DNA from: Scenedesmus sp. ARA3
Lineage: Eukaryota > Chlorophyta > Chlorophyceae > Sphaeropleales > Scenedesmaceae
Reading direction: 5' to 3'
Length of the DNA: 64,000 bases
Assembly (NCBI GenBank): GCA_004335835.1
Contig: RWJK01001508.1
Coordinates: 286 to 64,285, forward strand
The notes beneath the pieces were generated by a model. That model did no database searches. It saw only the letters and a program-made list of their open reading frames with translations, and had not been told where the DNA came from. Both the position numbers and the translations under genes were made by a program. Below are positions 35,657 through 48,251 of the stretch, in pieces. Every line of letters begins with the position of its first letter. The first letter of the stretch is position 1.

Positions 35657-36498
35657 TCAATCGTCGTCATCCAAAGTCTGGAACCTGCCTACCAGCAGCT
35701 CCGCTGCCTGTAGGGAGCAGCAAGGACATCAGAGCACGCAGCCGTCCGCGGCACAGACCGGTCAGTCACAGTAGTGCCTCATGTTTTATTTGATAAACCC
35801 GGAAGCCCCGTTCCCAGCAGCACGCACACACACATGCCACCTCGGCTGCATTACTTGCTCCGTTCCTGTGCTTTTCGGCATGTGAAGTCGGTATCTGCAA
35901 TTGCTGTAGAGTGGTGCTGCAGCACCCAGCACTTGATGCATTGCTTACACGTGCCTGCGCTCCTGCGTGGCTTGCACGGCTGTCAGGGAGAACTTCTGAC
36001 GAACAGATGTATGCCATCATGATGTTGCGCTACTTGCCACTTGCGCCCTATGCCTCTTGCGGCCTATGAATGCATGTAATGCATCAGCTGCTCTTGTTCC
36101 CATGCATGCCTGCCATCTGGACAGGGGCAACATGCAAGTGTGTGCGCTGGTTGCAGCCTGTGTCTCACCGAGTCTGCTGCAAGCAGCCCAGCGCCACCAA
36201 AAAACAGAATGGCCCCCACAGTGAGCCATCGCTGCTTTGACACCTGCAAGACAGTGGCATAGCATCGGTTGCCGCAGTGCTCACAGGCAGGCCTGATGTG
36301 GGGACCACCCTCAGCATGCAGCTGCTGCTACGGTCTGATGGTGAAGTGGACACAATTGATGTCACTGAAACTGTAGCGACGAGTATTCCGTACTGCATGG
36401 GGTCACACCTTTTCTAGCACCTTCATCATGGCACTCTGCTGCTGTGCTTCAAGTGGAGGTGGTGGCTTGAGCCGAGGAGGCTGCTGCACGCCCTCCAT
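35657..36498 (-). CDS. Tentative 71-aa single-span membrane protein, 3 exons
   Basis: Exons 36409-36498, 36169-36243 and 35657-35707 are each phase 0 with GT-AG borders and encode 71 residues. The N-terminus is Pro/Gln-rich (MEGVQQPPRLKPPPPLEA). Exon 2 is a basic patch followed by one membrane segment (RWLTVGAILFFGGAGLLAAD). The C-terminus is short and acidic (GRFQTLDDDD) before TGA. The shape suits a small organelle membrane protein, but I do not recognise the family. An extra exon in the 461-base second intron cannot be excluded. Support is splice consistency and the clean hydrophobic span only. Confidence 0.45.
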
Positions 36499-39400
36499 AA
36501 CTCACGTTGAAACGCTGTTAAGTAGAAGTGTTTCAAGAAGCAGATCAGGGGTGACACAGTGTGGCGCTGTCTTGAGAGTGCCTGATAGCTTGCTTGGTAC
36601 ACGCACGACGAGAGCTGTGTTTGCCCAACGAGCAAGGTGAATTTGAAGCTGCCATCTGCGGCGGTAAGGAGCGTTCGAAATGGCTTACGTACGCACGGTC
36701 ACCAATGCCGAGGGTTAGAAACCCTGCCAGGTTGTAGGGCGCGGTTCAAACGCCAGTGACAGTGGCAGGCGAACAACACGGCGCTGTGCGTTTGAACTGG
36801 TGTTGCGCTTTTCATGAAACACTTCTGCAGCAACTCCTTATGACGTCCGGCCCCAAGTGCCAAGATGGTGATAATGCAGGGTCGGTACGACAGGCACATC
36901 CAGAACTGAGCCACATGGCGGATTTGATCACCAATTACAGCCGGTGACATGACAAAATTGTTGTCAAATGTGTCCAAACAACAGAGCAAGCAACCTCTGC
37001 TGCACATCCAGGACCAAGCTGCCTCAGCCTGGCACCACAAGCAACATGCCAGCCCTCAACAGCAGCTCGGCAATTAAAGCGAACAATCGCATGCATCAGA
37101 CAAATGTAAGACAATTGCCATCTGACAGAACGACCGCGAACCTTTGAAAACGTCTGAGCAACGCTTTATTGTCGCACCTCAAGCTGCAGTGCACCACAAG
37201 TAAGAAAGAGCACGCCAAGTGATTGGTGCATGACGAGCAGCTGCCAGGCAACATGTTTGCACAGGAATGCCTGATGCCGCCAAACAGCAACGTCACAAAC
37301 GGAGGCTCACCTTCCTGTGTTCAAAGCACAAAGCAGACTATGCACTGCAGGGCAGGTGCGACACAACAGGCAGCTGGGCTACGCTCTGCATCGAGAAACG
37401 ACACATGCAACATCCGGCGACACGATCGGCACTGCAAGAATGCAGCCGCAACACGCGATGCGTAGCCTCACAGACAGAGCCAACACACAGTGCCTCACAC
37501 TCTGGGCAAGTGTTGAAGTGAGATAACACTGCACGGCTGTGCCAAAGCGCTCATGCAATGCGGGCAGTGGGGCACAGCCAGCCGCCGCCCGCCAAGTGAC
37601 ATGTATCCGCTCGAAGTTGGTGTAGCATGAATGAAAAGCAAGACAGATCAGCTGCACCACAAGGAGCTGCTTGCACAGCCCCATGTGCAGCAGCATGAAC
37701 CGATTCTTACAACCCAGCACTGCACTGATGCAGCAGCACACAGCCGCAATACCGCCTGTAGTCGCTGTGTGTGCTGCAATACTGCCACAGCAGTGCAGCT
37801 TCTTTGCGACCTCAAAGTCCGCCGCACCTTCCACTACTACCAGATGCCCTGCCATGTAAGACATCACACGCAGATCCCAGACACTGGTAGCGCCTCGCCG
37901 TTCGAAAAAGCCAAAGCGCAAGAACAGCTAGCGCGCGCTGCCCCGCAGCTCCCACACCCGCAGCTGCAGCAACAACCACATACGGATGGGTGCAGCTTGC
38001 AACCAAGACCAGCCAGCTGCCCTTCTGCTCAAGCCAAACAATGGCCATGCACCAAGTGCCTGCAGCACGGCAACATTGCCATTGCCCGCAACCCTGGCTG
38101 CTGCCACGCCACACCACCTCCAGGGCAGCGGCATGTTGTCATAACATGCAGCGGCATGTTGTCAGAACATGCAGGGCAGCCCGGATCAGATCATCATGCC
38201 AGGCAATGCCCTGCCACAGGAGCACAGAACAACCCGCTTCACACCACAAACCAAGCAAGCAACCAACCAAGCAACCAAGCAACGTAGCAGGCAGCCGATG
38301 CCGAACAAAGCCGGCTCGCCGAAACACAGCCTGAGGCGACGCAGAAAACAATGTGTGTGAGAGTGCTGGGCCGCCTACCACGCCCGGCACCCCGCAGGCT
38401 CTCAGCAGGGGCCCAAGCAAGTGCCGCAAGCTGCATGACATACCCACCACACGCGTTGAGCACAGTGAGCGCAGTGACCCAGCCCGAGGTTCTGTGGCGT
38501 GCAGCCTGAGGCACGGCTACGAGGCCTACACACATAGCCCAATCAGCTGCGCACAACAATTGAAGAGCAGTTGTCGGCAATATCCACGTGCACAGCACGA
38601 CACAACTGCCACAGCTGGGCCCCAAGCAGAGAGCATGAGCGCAGTTAAAGGGGGAGGAAGGCTAGCAGAGTGCAGCACGGCGCCGGCACGACAAACGCCA
38701 TGCCGGGCCTGCAACAATCCAGCGCTGCACCGCACCCGCGCCTGTGGTTATGTTGAAACCGAACCGCTCGTAGATCAGGCAGACCAGGCAACCAAAGAAA
38801 AGCATACCATGCCAGCGGTCAGCAGTACACACGTGAGATGCATATTGCTCTGCTGTGCCCCCATGCTCTCAGAAGAGGCAGTGTCATGCATTCGCGGCAA
38901 CTCACCACTGTGTCTACAGTTTGGCGCCCCAGCCAGCCGCAGCAAACCCCGGAGCTCCCGCTGCAGCTGCCATGCAGATGTGCACGGCGAGCCAACCACC
39001 AAACAATGACGGGCCCCCAAAACGGAGCCTTGCAAGTGCTTCCAGAATGCCAGTGCCCGCATAAGCTGACCACAGCTGCCACTAAACATGCGCGGCCAAC
39101 AGGCAGCAGCCTGCGTTGATACGCCAGCTGCAGATGACCGCTGCCTGCGTGCCGCTCGCACACCACCACTACACCACGTCGGTTTGCAGCCAACAGCCCA
39201 GCATTAGCGAAAGCAGAGCACACAGCCTGATTGACACACAGCGCGACAAACAGCACACAATGCCATCAGTGCGGGCCTACGCCAGCCGCAGCGAAGCAGC
39301 AGCCAGGCAGCTTGCTCGGCAGCGCGCACAGCCACCACCTGAGCAACGGCATGCCCATCGTACAAACAACAACACACGTGCCGAGCCGCCGCAGAAACAG

Positions 39401-42400
39401 GCGTGTGTGCATTTGTCATGAGCTGTGTTTTGTACTTCACTCAACATGCATCATCGCCACAAGCAGCAAGCAGGTGGTTCCAATGCAGTTAAGGCATGCC
39501 TTACGAACAACAAAACGCATCCGCAGCCGGCATGATTGTTGAACCTGTAAACGTCGACTGCAATCAAAGCCCCAAAGACCGCACAAGGCATTGCCACAGG
39601 AGTCGACACACACGTACACCAAGGCAGACTATGCTAAGGCAGACACACCCAGTCTCGCACCTTTAGCTGACATGCCTCAATGCCTACACCCAGCCTCGAA
39701 ACGCCGAGTTGGACTGGAGCATTGTCACCGCTCCAGCAGCAATGCAGCACCAAAGACAGTTTTAGTTTTTTTGTGATATCATATCTGCATCGAACCTGCG
39801 CGCCAACATCAGTAAAAACGCGCACTCAGCAAACCCATCCGGTGGGAGCTCCTGCCTGCTGCTCTCCACATGCCACAGGAAGAGAGCAGCAGTAGCAGCA
39901 CCACCAGCCTGCTGTTTCGCCTTTTGCACCACTTCCAGAATCAAGGCATCATACCAGCGGCGGCGCTGGCCAGCACAGCATGTGGATGCCGCCCGCCACC
40001 GCCGCATTCACACGCAATTCACTGCATCCCAGCATGACAATGCATTTGACTGCTGGATGCAACGACCCAGGCGCCACCAAATCCCACACACTGAGGTTTC
40101 AAAAACAACATTGGGCGGCGCGCCACCCCCGCCTGTTTCTTGTTTCCTCGGTGCGCGTCGCTGTGAAGTGCAAGGGAACAGCCTCGTGCTTTCTCATGCG
40201 TGCATCACACATGCAAAGCAGCACCAGGGCATGAAAGGCAACCAAAAGCGTCACGCGTCAGTCTGAGACAGCTCGTCGCGTTGTGTGCACCTGGCCACAG
40301 CATACAGCTGACTCACACAACTTCCCCCGATGCTGAACGCAGTCGTTGGTGAACGCAGTCGTTGGTGAATGCAAGTCAGGATGACTCAGTGCCGTAAGCT
40401 GCTATTGCTGCCCATGCAAAAAGGGATCCCACGACCAGTGCAAACAGAACTATGCAACACACACATACACACAAACCAGGCTGATGCACAGACACACACA
40501 GTTACACACACTGTCATGACCACCGTTTGTACTGGCATATTGACCCTGAACACCACACACCGCAGACACGCAGCCGTTCAGCACGCGGCATTGCTCAGCC
40601 CCCTTGCACACAGCGCTGAAGCGCGGCCACATGGGTTATGCCACGATAACAGCGTGTTCCACTAATCTTGACCTAGCTAGACCCTGCACGCCAACACGCA
40701 CAGCATCAGCGCACCAGCCACCGAGGCCGGAACACGCACAGCAAAAGCAGAGTTGAAAGCCACACACAACAAGTTGTTGTCCTGTTGGTGAACATGCGCT
40801 TTGACAAAGCCAGCTGTGGGCAGCGAGCATGTGCACATGCGGCGCTCACAGCGCAACGCACACACATCACGCCTGCAACCAGAAGTGCCAGCAAGCAGCT
40901 GAGATGGTAAAGCCACGCGCGGTCAGCAACAGAGCCATGTACATCTGCCCAGCCGGCTATGCTGCGCAGAAACCAGGCAAACCAACACACGCGTCCCTGC
41001 GCGCACGCTGCAACTCTGCTGCACACCTGGCTGCTGCTGCTGCTGCCGCTGCTGTCGGCTGCGCTGTGTTGCAAGCACGTGCGTGCACGCGTGGCTGCCC
41101 CCAAGCGCCACACCACTTCCAAACTGCAAACCCCTCCCACCCAAACCTCCCCTGCTGCTGTGCCAAGCCAGGCCACGCACACACACGCACACATGCGCAA
41201 GGCGTACAGACACGCGCATGCACGGAGCAACACCAGAGCGGCAGCACAACCTAGCATGTGGCATGTGTGTGCGTATGTGGCAGGAGAGCTTCACGCGGGG
41301 GAGCAGCGGGACAGCCCTGCTGGCGCCTGCCAACTGCAGCAGCATGCCTCCCTGGCAAGAAAAGCCAGCAGGACACGGCAAGGCCGCCCCACGCCACAGC
41401 CCCCACCAGGATACGATTGCAGGGACCAGCAGTGCTGCTAAGGTGTGGCAATTAAGCTGTGCGCGAGGCCCCCTTCAAAACCTTGCCGCGCCTGCAATGG
41501 CAATACAAACCCTATAAGATGCGTAATGAAACCCCCGCCATGCACCAGCAGCGCAGTGTCAGGCGCCGCCGCAGCGCCCGCAAGCTCCCACTCCAGCCAA
41601 TGAGGGCCGCCAAAACCATAAACCAGAGTTGGCTCGCCAAAGCAATTGCCGCCACCGCATCCCTGTCCGCAACTGACAGTGCCACCAAATCTGCATGTTT
41701 GTGTGTTTCATGGGATGCACCTGACGAGCACATGCGGTGGTTCTGCACCAGCCACGGCAGTCGGAAACGAAACAAACGCGCTGTCTAGTCCTTCAGAGGC
41801 AGGGCCGCGGGCGTTGCCAATGCACCGCAGCCTCCACACACACCGACATACTGACATACTGAGACACTGACAAAATGCATACTCGCTTTCAAGCTGCCGA
41901 CCAAAGCGGAGTGAGCAAAACCTAGCGCGGCGCAGCAGGCAAAGGCCGCTGACAGGCTGCGCTGCTGAACTACATCAAGGCCGCAGCGAAACTAAAGGCA
42001 ACACAAGCAACACGATAACCAAAGCCAGAAGCGCGCGTGCCGCTACATCGCAAGGGCAACACAATGCTGCCCCTACAAAACACAGCCACCACAGCCAGAG
42101 CACCTGTACTACGCAAACGGCGCAGCGCGGGAGGCGCTTGCAGCACACAGGTTGTCACGAGGGCCCAGCAGGCCTAGCGGAACCTGCTCACAAACTGGCG
42201 CAGCGCATTGCCACAGCTCGCTGCCACAGCTCACCGCAACAGCTCACCACAACAGCTCACCACAACAGCTCACCACAACAGCTCACTGTTATAGCTCACT
42301 GCCACAGCTCGCTGAGCCTGGCATGATCCTGCCAAAGCTGCGCCTGTGCAGCAGCCTGCATGCACGCATGCAACACAAAGCTGCACGCCAACGCAGCCGG

Positions 42401-42760
42401 CTGAAAGGCAACGCCTAGCAGCACGCCTGAGGCCAACACTGACAAGGGGGGGGCCTCGCGCCACTCAGTCGTGCTGTGTGCATGTCGCGCAGCCGCACCG
42501 CAATTCGAAACAGAAACAGTCCCCGCACCCTCATCCGCAAGCAGCACTACCAGCAAAGCCCCAGCACAAGCAACGCAACATCAGCAGACGGCACGCGCTC
42601 GCGGCAAACCTCCGCGCAACCTGATCCGCACACACGTCAAACGCCATCGGCAGGAACTCAAATCGCCATCAGGCATCAGCAGAAACTCCAAACGCCATCG
42701 CCAGACACCAAGCCTGATCAAACCAGATCAGCACAGCCCGCGCCAGCCGCAGGCGTGCTA
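36499..42760. other. 6.3-kb stretch without a recognised gene, A+C-rich on plus
   Basis: No protein family recognised on either strand. From about 37 kb the plus strand is strongly enriched in A and C; for example, about 80% in 40441-40500 and 85% in 38221-38280. The minus strand is therefore G+T-rich, the bias usual for algal introns and UTRs in the sense direction. It may be the long 3' UTR of the zinc-finger gene, a long intron or a diverged repeat. The minus-strand open frames look hydrophobic only because of the base bias. Confidence 0.5.
42211..42312. repeat. 13-bp tandem repeat of donor-like motifs
   Basis: About seven units of a 13-bp repeat around CAGCTCACCACAA. Read on the minus strand, each unit presents GGTGAGC, the consensus 5' splice site used by genes in this window. 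Confidence 0.8.
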
Positions 42761-45720
42761 TCACTGAATGCCCCAGCCCGCCATCTGCTGCGCGATCTCG
42801 TCGACACCAGGAGGGCACGCCGCGCTGCCGCCCTGCTCCACAGGGCCTTGGCTGCTGCCAGGCATGCTGCTGCAGGCAGCCTGCTGCAGCATGCCTGCGG
42901 GGCCAGCTGCCATGACTGTGTACGGGCCCCCTTCCAGCTGCCCCCTGCCAGGCGCCAGCTGCCCCCTGCCAGGCGCCAGCTGCCCCGAGGGCGTGAGGAT
43001 GTATGTGCCTTCCTGCTGCTGCCGCGAGCTGCCGGCAGCTACCCCAGCGTCCCCGGCACCCTCCGGCACCACCAGCTGCAGCTGCTGCTGCTGCGAGTGC
43101 GGTGCGTGGTGCGCCGCGTGCTGCGACAGCCGGCGCTGCTGCTGCTGCTGCTGCACCGGCATCACCATGCCCGGCAGCAGCACGTGCGGCGGCGGCGGCG
43201 CGGGCTGCTGCTCCTGCCCGCCCCACTGCTGCATCGCCACGCCGCCGCCGGGCGCCGCAAACACGGGCGCATACGCAACCTGGGCGCCCTGCATGCCGCC
43301 CGCGTGCACCGCAGCGTACTGCTGCATGCCGCCGTCGCCAGGCATCTGCACCAGCTGCAGCGGCTGCCCGCCGCCGTAGCTGCCGCCCAGCAGCTGCACG
43401 CCCGGGGCCACCAGCATGCCGCTCGAGTACTCCTGCGAGGCTGGCCCTGCTGCCACTGCTGCGCCTGCCGGCTGCACTGCATAATACCCCAAGCTGCCGC
43501 CGGCTGCTGCCTGTCCTGCAGGCACCAGCACCAAGTTGCCGCCGCCGGAGCCAGCAGCAGCCCACTGCTGCGCCGGCCCCTGCAGCGCCGCGGCATGCCC
43601 GTGCGCTTGCAGCGTGGCAGCCTGCGGCGCAGCAGGCATGTACACCACCTGCATGCCTGACAGGTCGGCTTGGCCCAGCAGCTGCTGCTGCTGCTGCATG
43701 TGCTGGTGCTGGCCGCCGGCGGTGAGCATGCGGCCGCCCTGCACAGGCACCAGCTGCGGGACCTGATCAGGGTACAGGGCATAGCGCGTCTCAGGCGCGA
43801 CGCGGCCCTGCAGGTAGGGCGCCCTGCTGGCCACTGCGTCTGCTACCACAGGCTCGCTAGGGATGCGCAGCTGCTCCTGAGTGTGCGCGAAGAAGCAGAT
43901 GCGGCGGTTGCAGTCGGTGCCGAAGCTGCACAGCTGCGCGCGGAACCTGAACACAGCAGCAGCAGTGGCAGCAGCACAGGGTTGGCCGCAAGTATGGCAG
44001 CGCTGGCAGCGAATGCACCCCTTACAATAGTCTGCCAGAACCGCACAAACCACACTGCGCTGAAGCAGTCGAGGTCACCACAAGCAGCACATCTGTATTC
44101 TCCATTAAGCAGGCATTCTGCTGTGTTCTGTCGTTCCAATGTGCAGGCTCAGACGCTGCAGGACCCCTCAAACTGGCACACAACCCTTCCCTGGACAACA
44201 GCAGCAGGCAAAAGCCACCGCCTAGCACACCAGCATCAGGCAGCTCACCTTGCAGGGTGCATCCAATACTGCAGCAGCAACACACGCGGCGGCAAGCAGC
44301 AGCACCAGCGCACAGTGTCAGCACAGCGTGACATCTTCACAAGTGGCTTAGAGCTGTCAGGCACAGCCTGCAGGAACAACACTCACGACAGCAAGCGGCA
44401 ACAAGTGTGGCAGCAACGTCCTGCAACAGCAGTCTAGCGCTGTGCGCCCTAGCTGCTGTGTGTTGTGTTTACACACCACGCCCACAGCACGCCAGCGCAT
44501 CCATAAGCACATGATGCCATGTGGTACTTGCCCTCACATACGCACAGCTACACTCGGCGCCAGCATACCTCGAAGATGCTGTGCGAATACGGGCACACAT
44601 CGCCGCGAGGGCAGGCCTTTGACTGCAGCAGAAGCGGCAGCAGACAAAAGCAGGACAACAGCAAAGTGGAGTCAGGCGATGACCCTTTGACTGTTTGACA
44701 GCAAAACTTGCATGGTAAGCTACAGCTGGGCTGCTGTCGTGCAAGCATGATACGTTCTTGCGGGCTGCGGCTGCTGCTGTCGTCCTGCAAGCAGAGCCGG
44801 CTGTTCCACTGCGCCGCTGCCCGTGCTGTCCTGTTCTGCTGGCATGCGCTGCCCTGTGCAGCCGGCCTGTAACCTAAACCAGGCCTGCACTGCTGCTCTA
44901 CTGGCGGTTCAATGGTGCGAGCATGCTCCTGTGTGCTGCTACGTGTCCTGCAAGCACATGCTGCCCTGTGCTGCTGCCTGTCCTGCAGGCACATGCTGCT
45001 CTGTGCTGCTACCTGTCCTGCAGGCACATGCTGCTCTGTGCTGCTACCTTTCCTGCAAGCACATGCTGCCCTGTGCTGCTACCTGTCCTGCAGGCACATG
45101 CTGCTCTGTGCTGCTACCTGTCCTGCAAGCACATGCTGCTCTGTGCTGCTACCTGTCCTGCAAGCACATGCTGCTCTGTGCTGCTACCTTTCCTGCAGGC
45201 ACATGCTGCTGATTGTGCTGTGCTGCTGCTGCTGCTGCATGCGCAGACCGTCCAGGGCGACTGCTGCAGCTGTCCTACAATAGTGCCACTTGAGCTGCAA
45301 CCGCTGGCGCAGCATGCTGCGAAGCTGACCTGCCGCGTGTCCGGGCACACGATTGACGAGTAGCGGTATAATGCCGGGCAGCGCCTAGTGGCCTTCTCTC
45401 CTTCATGCGCAAACGGGCACTCTGCACACACAGAAGCAGCAGTAGCAACAGCACAGGCAGCAGCAAGCGGGCTGAGCAGTGAAGCGCGCGAAGGGCAGAC
45501 ACATAGGCAACATAGATTACTGCTGCAGCGCAACTAATGGAGGTGCAGCCAGAACGAAAAGAAAACCTCCTATCAGTGCAACCCCACAGTGTGCAGGTCA
45601 CTCTCACAACAGCTGCTGAGATGCTGCATGCATGCATGCTGCTCTGCTTTCTGCCCAGAGCCACGCCCGTTGCGCATACGGCGGATGCTGCAGTAACATA
45701 CCTGACCAGTCGTGCCCGAA
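42761..45720 (-). CDS. Plant-type RR-TZF CCCH zinc-finger protein, 5' end unresolved
   Basis: RNA-binding CCCH protein of the plant RR-TZF class, which acts in mRNA turnover and stress responses. Resolved exons: 45702-45720, 45330-45421, 44569-44622, 44249-44268, 42761-43946, all phase-consistent (457 codons with stop). They give HDWSECPFAHEGEKATRRCP, the conserved arginine-rich flank. Next comes a tandem finger with spacing C-X8-C-X5-C-X3-H, X16, C-X5-C-X4-C-X3-H (CPRGDVCPYSH, then CSFGTDCNRRICFFAH), exactly the plant RR-TZF pattern. Two exons are only 19 and 20 bases. The rest, about 360 residues, is Gln/Ala/Gly/Pro-rich with a duplicated QLAPGRG. The exon with the first Cys of the N-terminal Cys/His motif and the start codon were not found; they should lie above 45720. 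Confidence 0.88.
44954..45215. repeat. 35-bp tandem repeat, eight copies, in a zinc-finger intron
   Basis: Units start at 44954, 44989, 45024, 45059, 45094, 45129, 45164 and 45199, inside the intron between exons 45330-45421 and 44569-44622. On the transcript strand each unit reads TTGCAG, then GACAG, then GTAGCA, so every unit presents a possible acceptor and donor around five bases. Confidence 0.92.
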
Positions 45721-48147
45721 CTGCACGGCAGAGAAGGACGCAGCAGCAGCAGCAGCAGCAGCAGCGCACAAGCAAAATGAGTGCCAGTTGTGCTGCACAC
45801 AGACACACTTGATGTAACAGACGTTGCTCACTGGCTTGGACTGTGGGCAGCTGCCAAGGTGCGCAAGGCACTTTGTGTTTCTCTTGCATATAGCTACAAC
45901 TTTTATGATCAGCTGCAGCACCAACCAGGCTCATCAACTAAGAAGTGCCTGGGCAGCAGAGCTTGCTCTCTGCAGGCCCAGGCCCTGCGACCGCTGCTTG
46001 CTACATAGGCTGCTGCCGCCTGAGACAGCCACGAATGCTGCGTATGTATGTGTATGATGCATCAAAGCATGCACTGCCTGATGCACATGGCTGTCCTGGC
46101 CGAATCATGGCGTGTAAAGGAGGGGAGGGGCTGCTGCTGCCTGCCTGCTGCTGTCCTTCGCCTGCTCAGCAGCCCGCAAGCTGCCTGCGCATTGCTGTAA
46201 GCATGCTGTACATGACAGCGGAGACACTGCGTAGCGCTGGCATGCAGGCCGGCGCAAGCAACGTCAAACAGTCGCTGTCTGGCGCACTAGTCACCTTTTT
46301 TGCGCATGGCACGATCCTGCGGAACGCAACACCAGCAGGATCTTTAGTAAAAGGCTAATGTGAGGCTATAGAAACCTGTCAGGCACCTTTACGCTGCTTA
46401 AACGCAGCCAGCAAGGCGAAAGCAGTGCAGTGCTATGGGCATCCCCACCACGAGCTACACTCACTTGTATACATAGATTTTGAAACTGTTGCTCTCCAGG
46501 TTCGACAGTTCACGTCCCGTTGCGGCCATTGAGGCATCCTGTTGCGACTACTTTCCCAACATGAGCGCTACACACTGGCTGGTTACCCAGCCGCCTTGAC
46601 GCCCACCCGCTGCTGCTAGTTACCTTCAATACTAATCACGATCAGTGCGCGAGACGCTCTGCAACAACAGAGGAACGCCCACTGCCAACAAGCAAGGTTA
46701 GAGCCCACCAATTGTTCTTTTGCAAATATCAAGTCCAGACCATGATTAAACAAGCTGGGGGCGCAGGGAGAGGAATTGTCGGTTGGAATGGCAGCAAAAA
46801 CCGGCAGTGACAAAGTCCTGGCAGAACTGGGGGCGTGCAGAGCTGTAGAAGAGATCAACAACCTGTAACATGTCTGATAGGATGCGATTAAATAATACGG
46901 AAATTCAACAAGTGCAAGCGCCAGTAGCACGCTGGCACTGTTGCACCAGGAGATGGCCTCGCTGGGCCACAGCAGACGGCCACCAGCTGTAACTGTTTCC
47001 AGCATTTTAAAATATGCTACACGCCTCAGTATCGCTGCTCCGGCAACGAACGTCATTTACTTCCTTTTAGTAGACCCCTTACAGTATCTCGTTGCAGCAC
47101 CGAGACCCCGCTTCAAGCTCTCGTGTAGCTTGAGCAAAGGTTATGCTTCCTATTAGACGCTGTGCATGCCAACTATAATTCCTTTTGCACTTACTGCCTG
47201 CGGGTGTTTTGGGCTGTCATCTCCTGTCGCCCGATCTGACCAGGAACTTAATTTCAACGATGTATTATTTCTGCAACCGAGCCACACATGACGCCTCCAG
47301 GGCATCTGGGCGGTGCGTGATCCTTTTGTGTCGTACAAGGTACAATGTGTGCAGACCCACGTGCATCGCTGCCCTTCGTTTGCTGAGCAGAACGCCCCCA
47401 ATGGTAAACGTTTTTGGTGCTGCACGTCTGATACTGTTATCTACAGGTTCTGGATGACCCAGATACATGCACCACTGCAGCAGTAGAACTCATCAGCAAC
47501 TCTCCAACACTTGCTGGGCAGTTGTGCCTGGCAGGCACCCACGAGGCACCCAAGACATGCTAACATTCGTTTCAAACACGGATATGCTAAGGTGTATCAA
47601 GGCTAGGTGTCTAGCATGTCAGATGCATGTGCCACATCTCAAATGCGTCCCTTTTACCTATGCGACCGTGGCACACTGAGCCTCAGTGTGGCGCCCCGAC
47701 TATGTGACTTTGCAGTGCAGGGACTCTATGTTAACTGGCACTGCCTTTTTGTTACCAGGGGGAGGCTCGCCAAGGCAGTGCCAGTAGGGTTTCGCTCCCC
47801 CTGGAAACAATAAGCTGCCGGGCAGCGGGCTCCCTGCAGGAGCCACATGCTGACCTGGCACGCCTTGTACGGCATTGCTGGGTCTCAGCCTGGCTGCAGG
47901 CTGCAGTGAGCTTGGTGCATTCGAGAGATGAACGCCACCAGCAACCGCTTTGCAAGCCTATGTGGGGTGATACCCAGGATGAAGTTGGGTAGTGTGAGCA
48001 TGCCATTGGCTGAGCCATTGCCATCCTGTTGACAAGCGCAACCTTGCGCAAGGCTCATCACTCATGCATTTGAGATTAAATGCACTTGCAATTGACAAGC
48101 GGAAGATCAGCACCGCGATGCAGCCACAGCACCTGAAGGAGAGCCTG
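45721..48147. other. Upstream of the zinc-finger gene and APC1 3' flank
   Basis: Missing 5' exons of the zinc-finger gene are expected in the first several hundred bases. A candidate is the minus-strand frame between 45750 and 45924, which runs through CYIKC into an Ala run and FGHDWS. I see no other supported gene. Confidence 0.4.
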
Positions 48148-48152
48148 TTACA
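48148..48152 (-). terminator. TGTAA poly(A) signal for APC1
   Basis: Minus-strand TGTAA 100 bases past the APC1 stop at 48252. Confidence 0.5.
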
Positions 48153-48251
48153 CCTGGAACCGGCGCACGTATACACCACATACCATCAGTGATCATGCTG
48201 GTACCACCGGTGTCCATTGCATTGCTTGACAAAGATCTGCGATTTTAGAAG

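Noticed and set aside
36700..36790. Possible tRNA B-box (GGTTCAAACGCC) near 36750
   Set aside because: No matching A box, acceptor stem or cloverleaf could be drawn around it.
37379..39256. Hydrophobic minus-strand open frames that look like transporter fragments
   Set aside because: The G+T-rich base composition alone generates Val/Leu/Cys/Trp-rich peptides. No motif, splice pattern or family supports a gene.
42476..43725. Long plus-strand frames opposite the zinc-finger tail
   Set aside because: They are antisense shadows of the GC-rich, Gln/Ala-coding exon. The minus frame ends with a sensible stop and is joined to conserved fingers.
44820..45363. Plus-strand frames rich in CYLSCRHMLLCAAT
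   Set aside because: Produced by the 35-bp intronic repeat, which keeps frames open. No conserved sequence.
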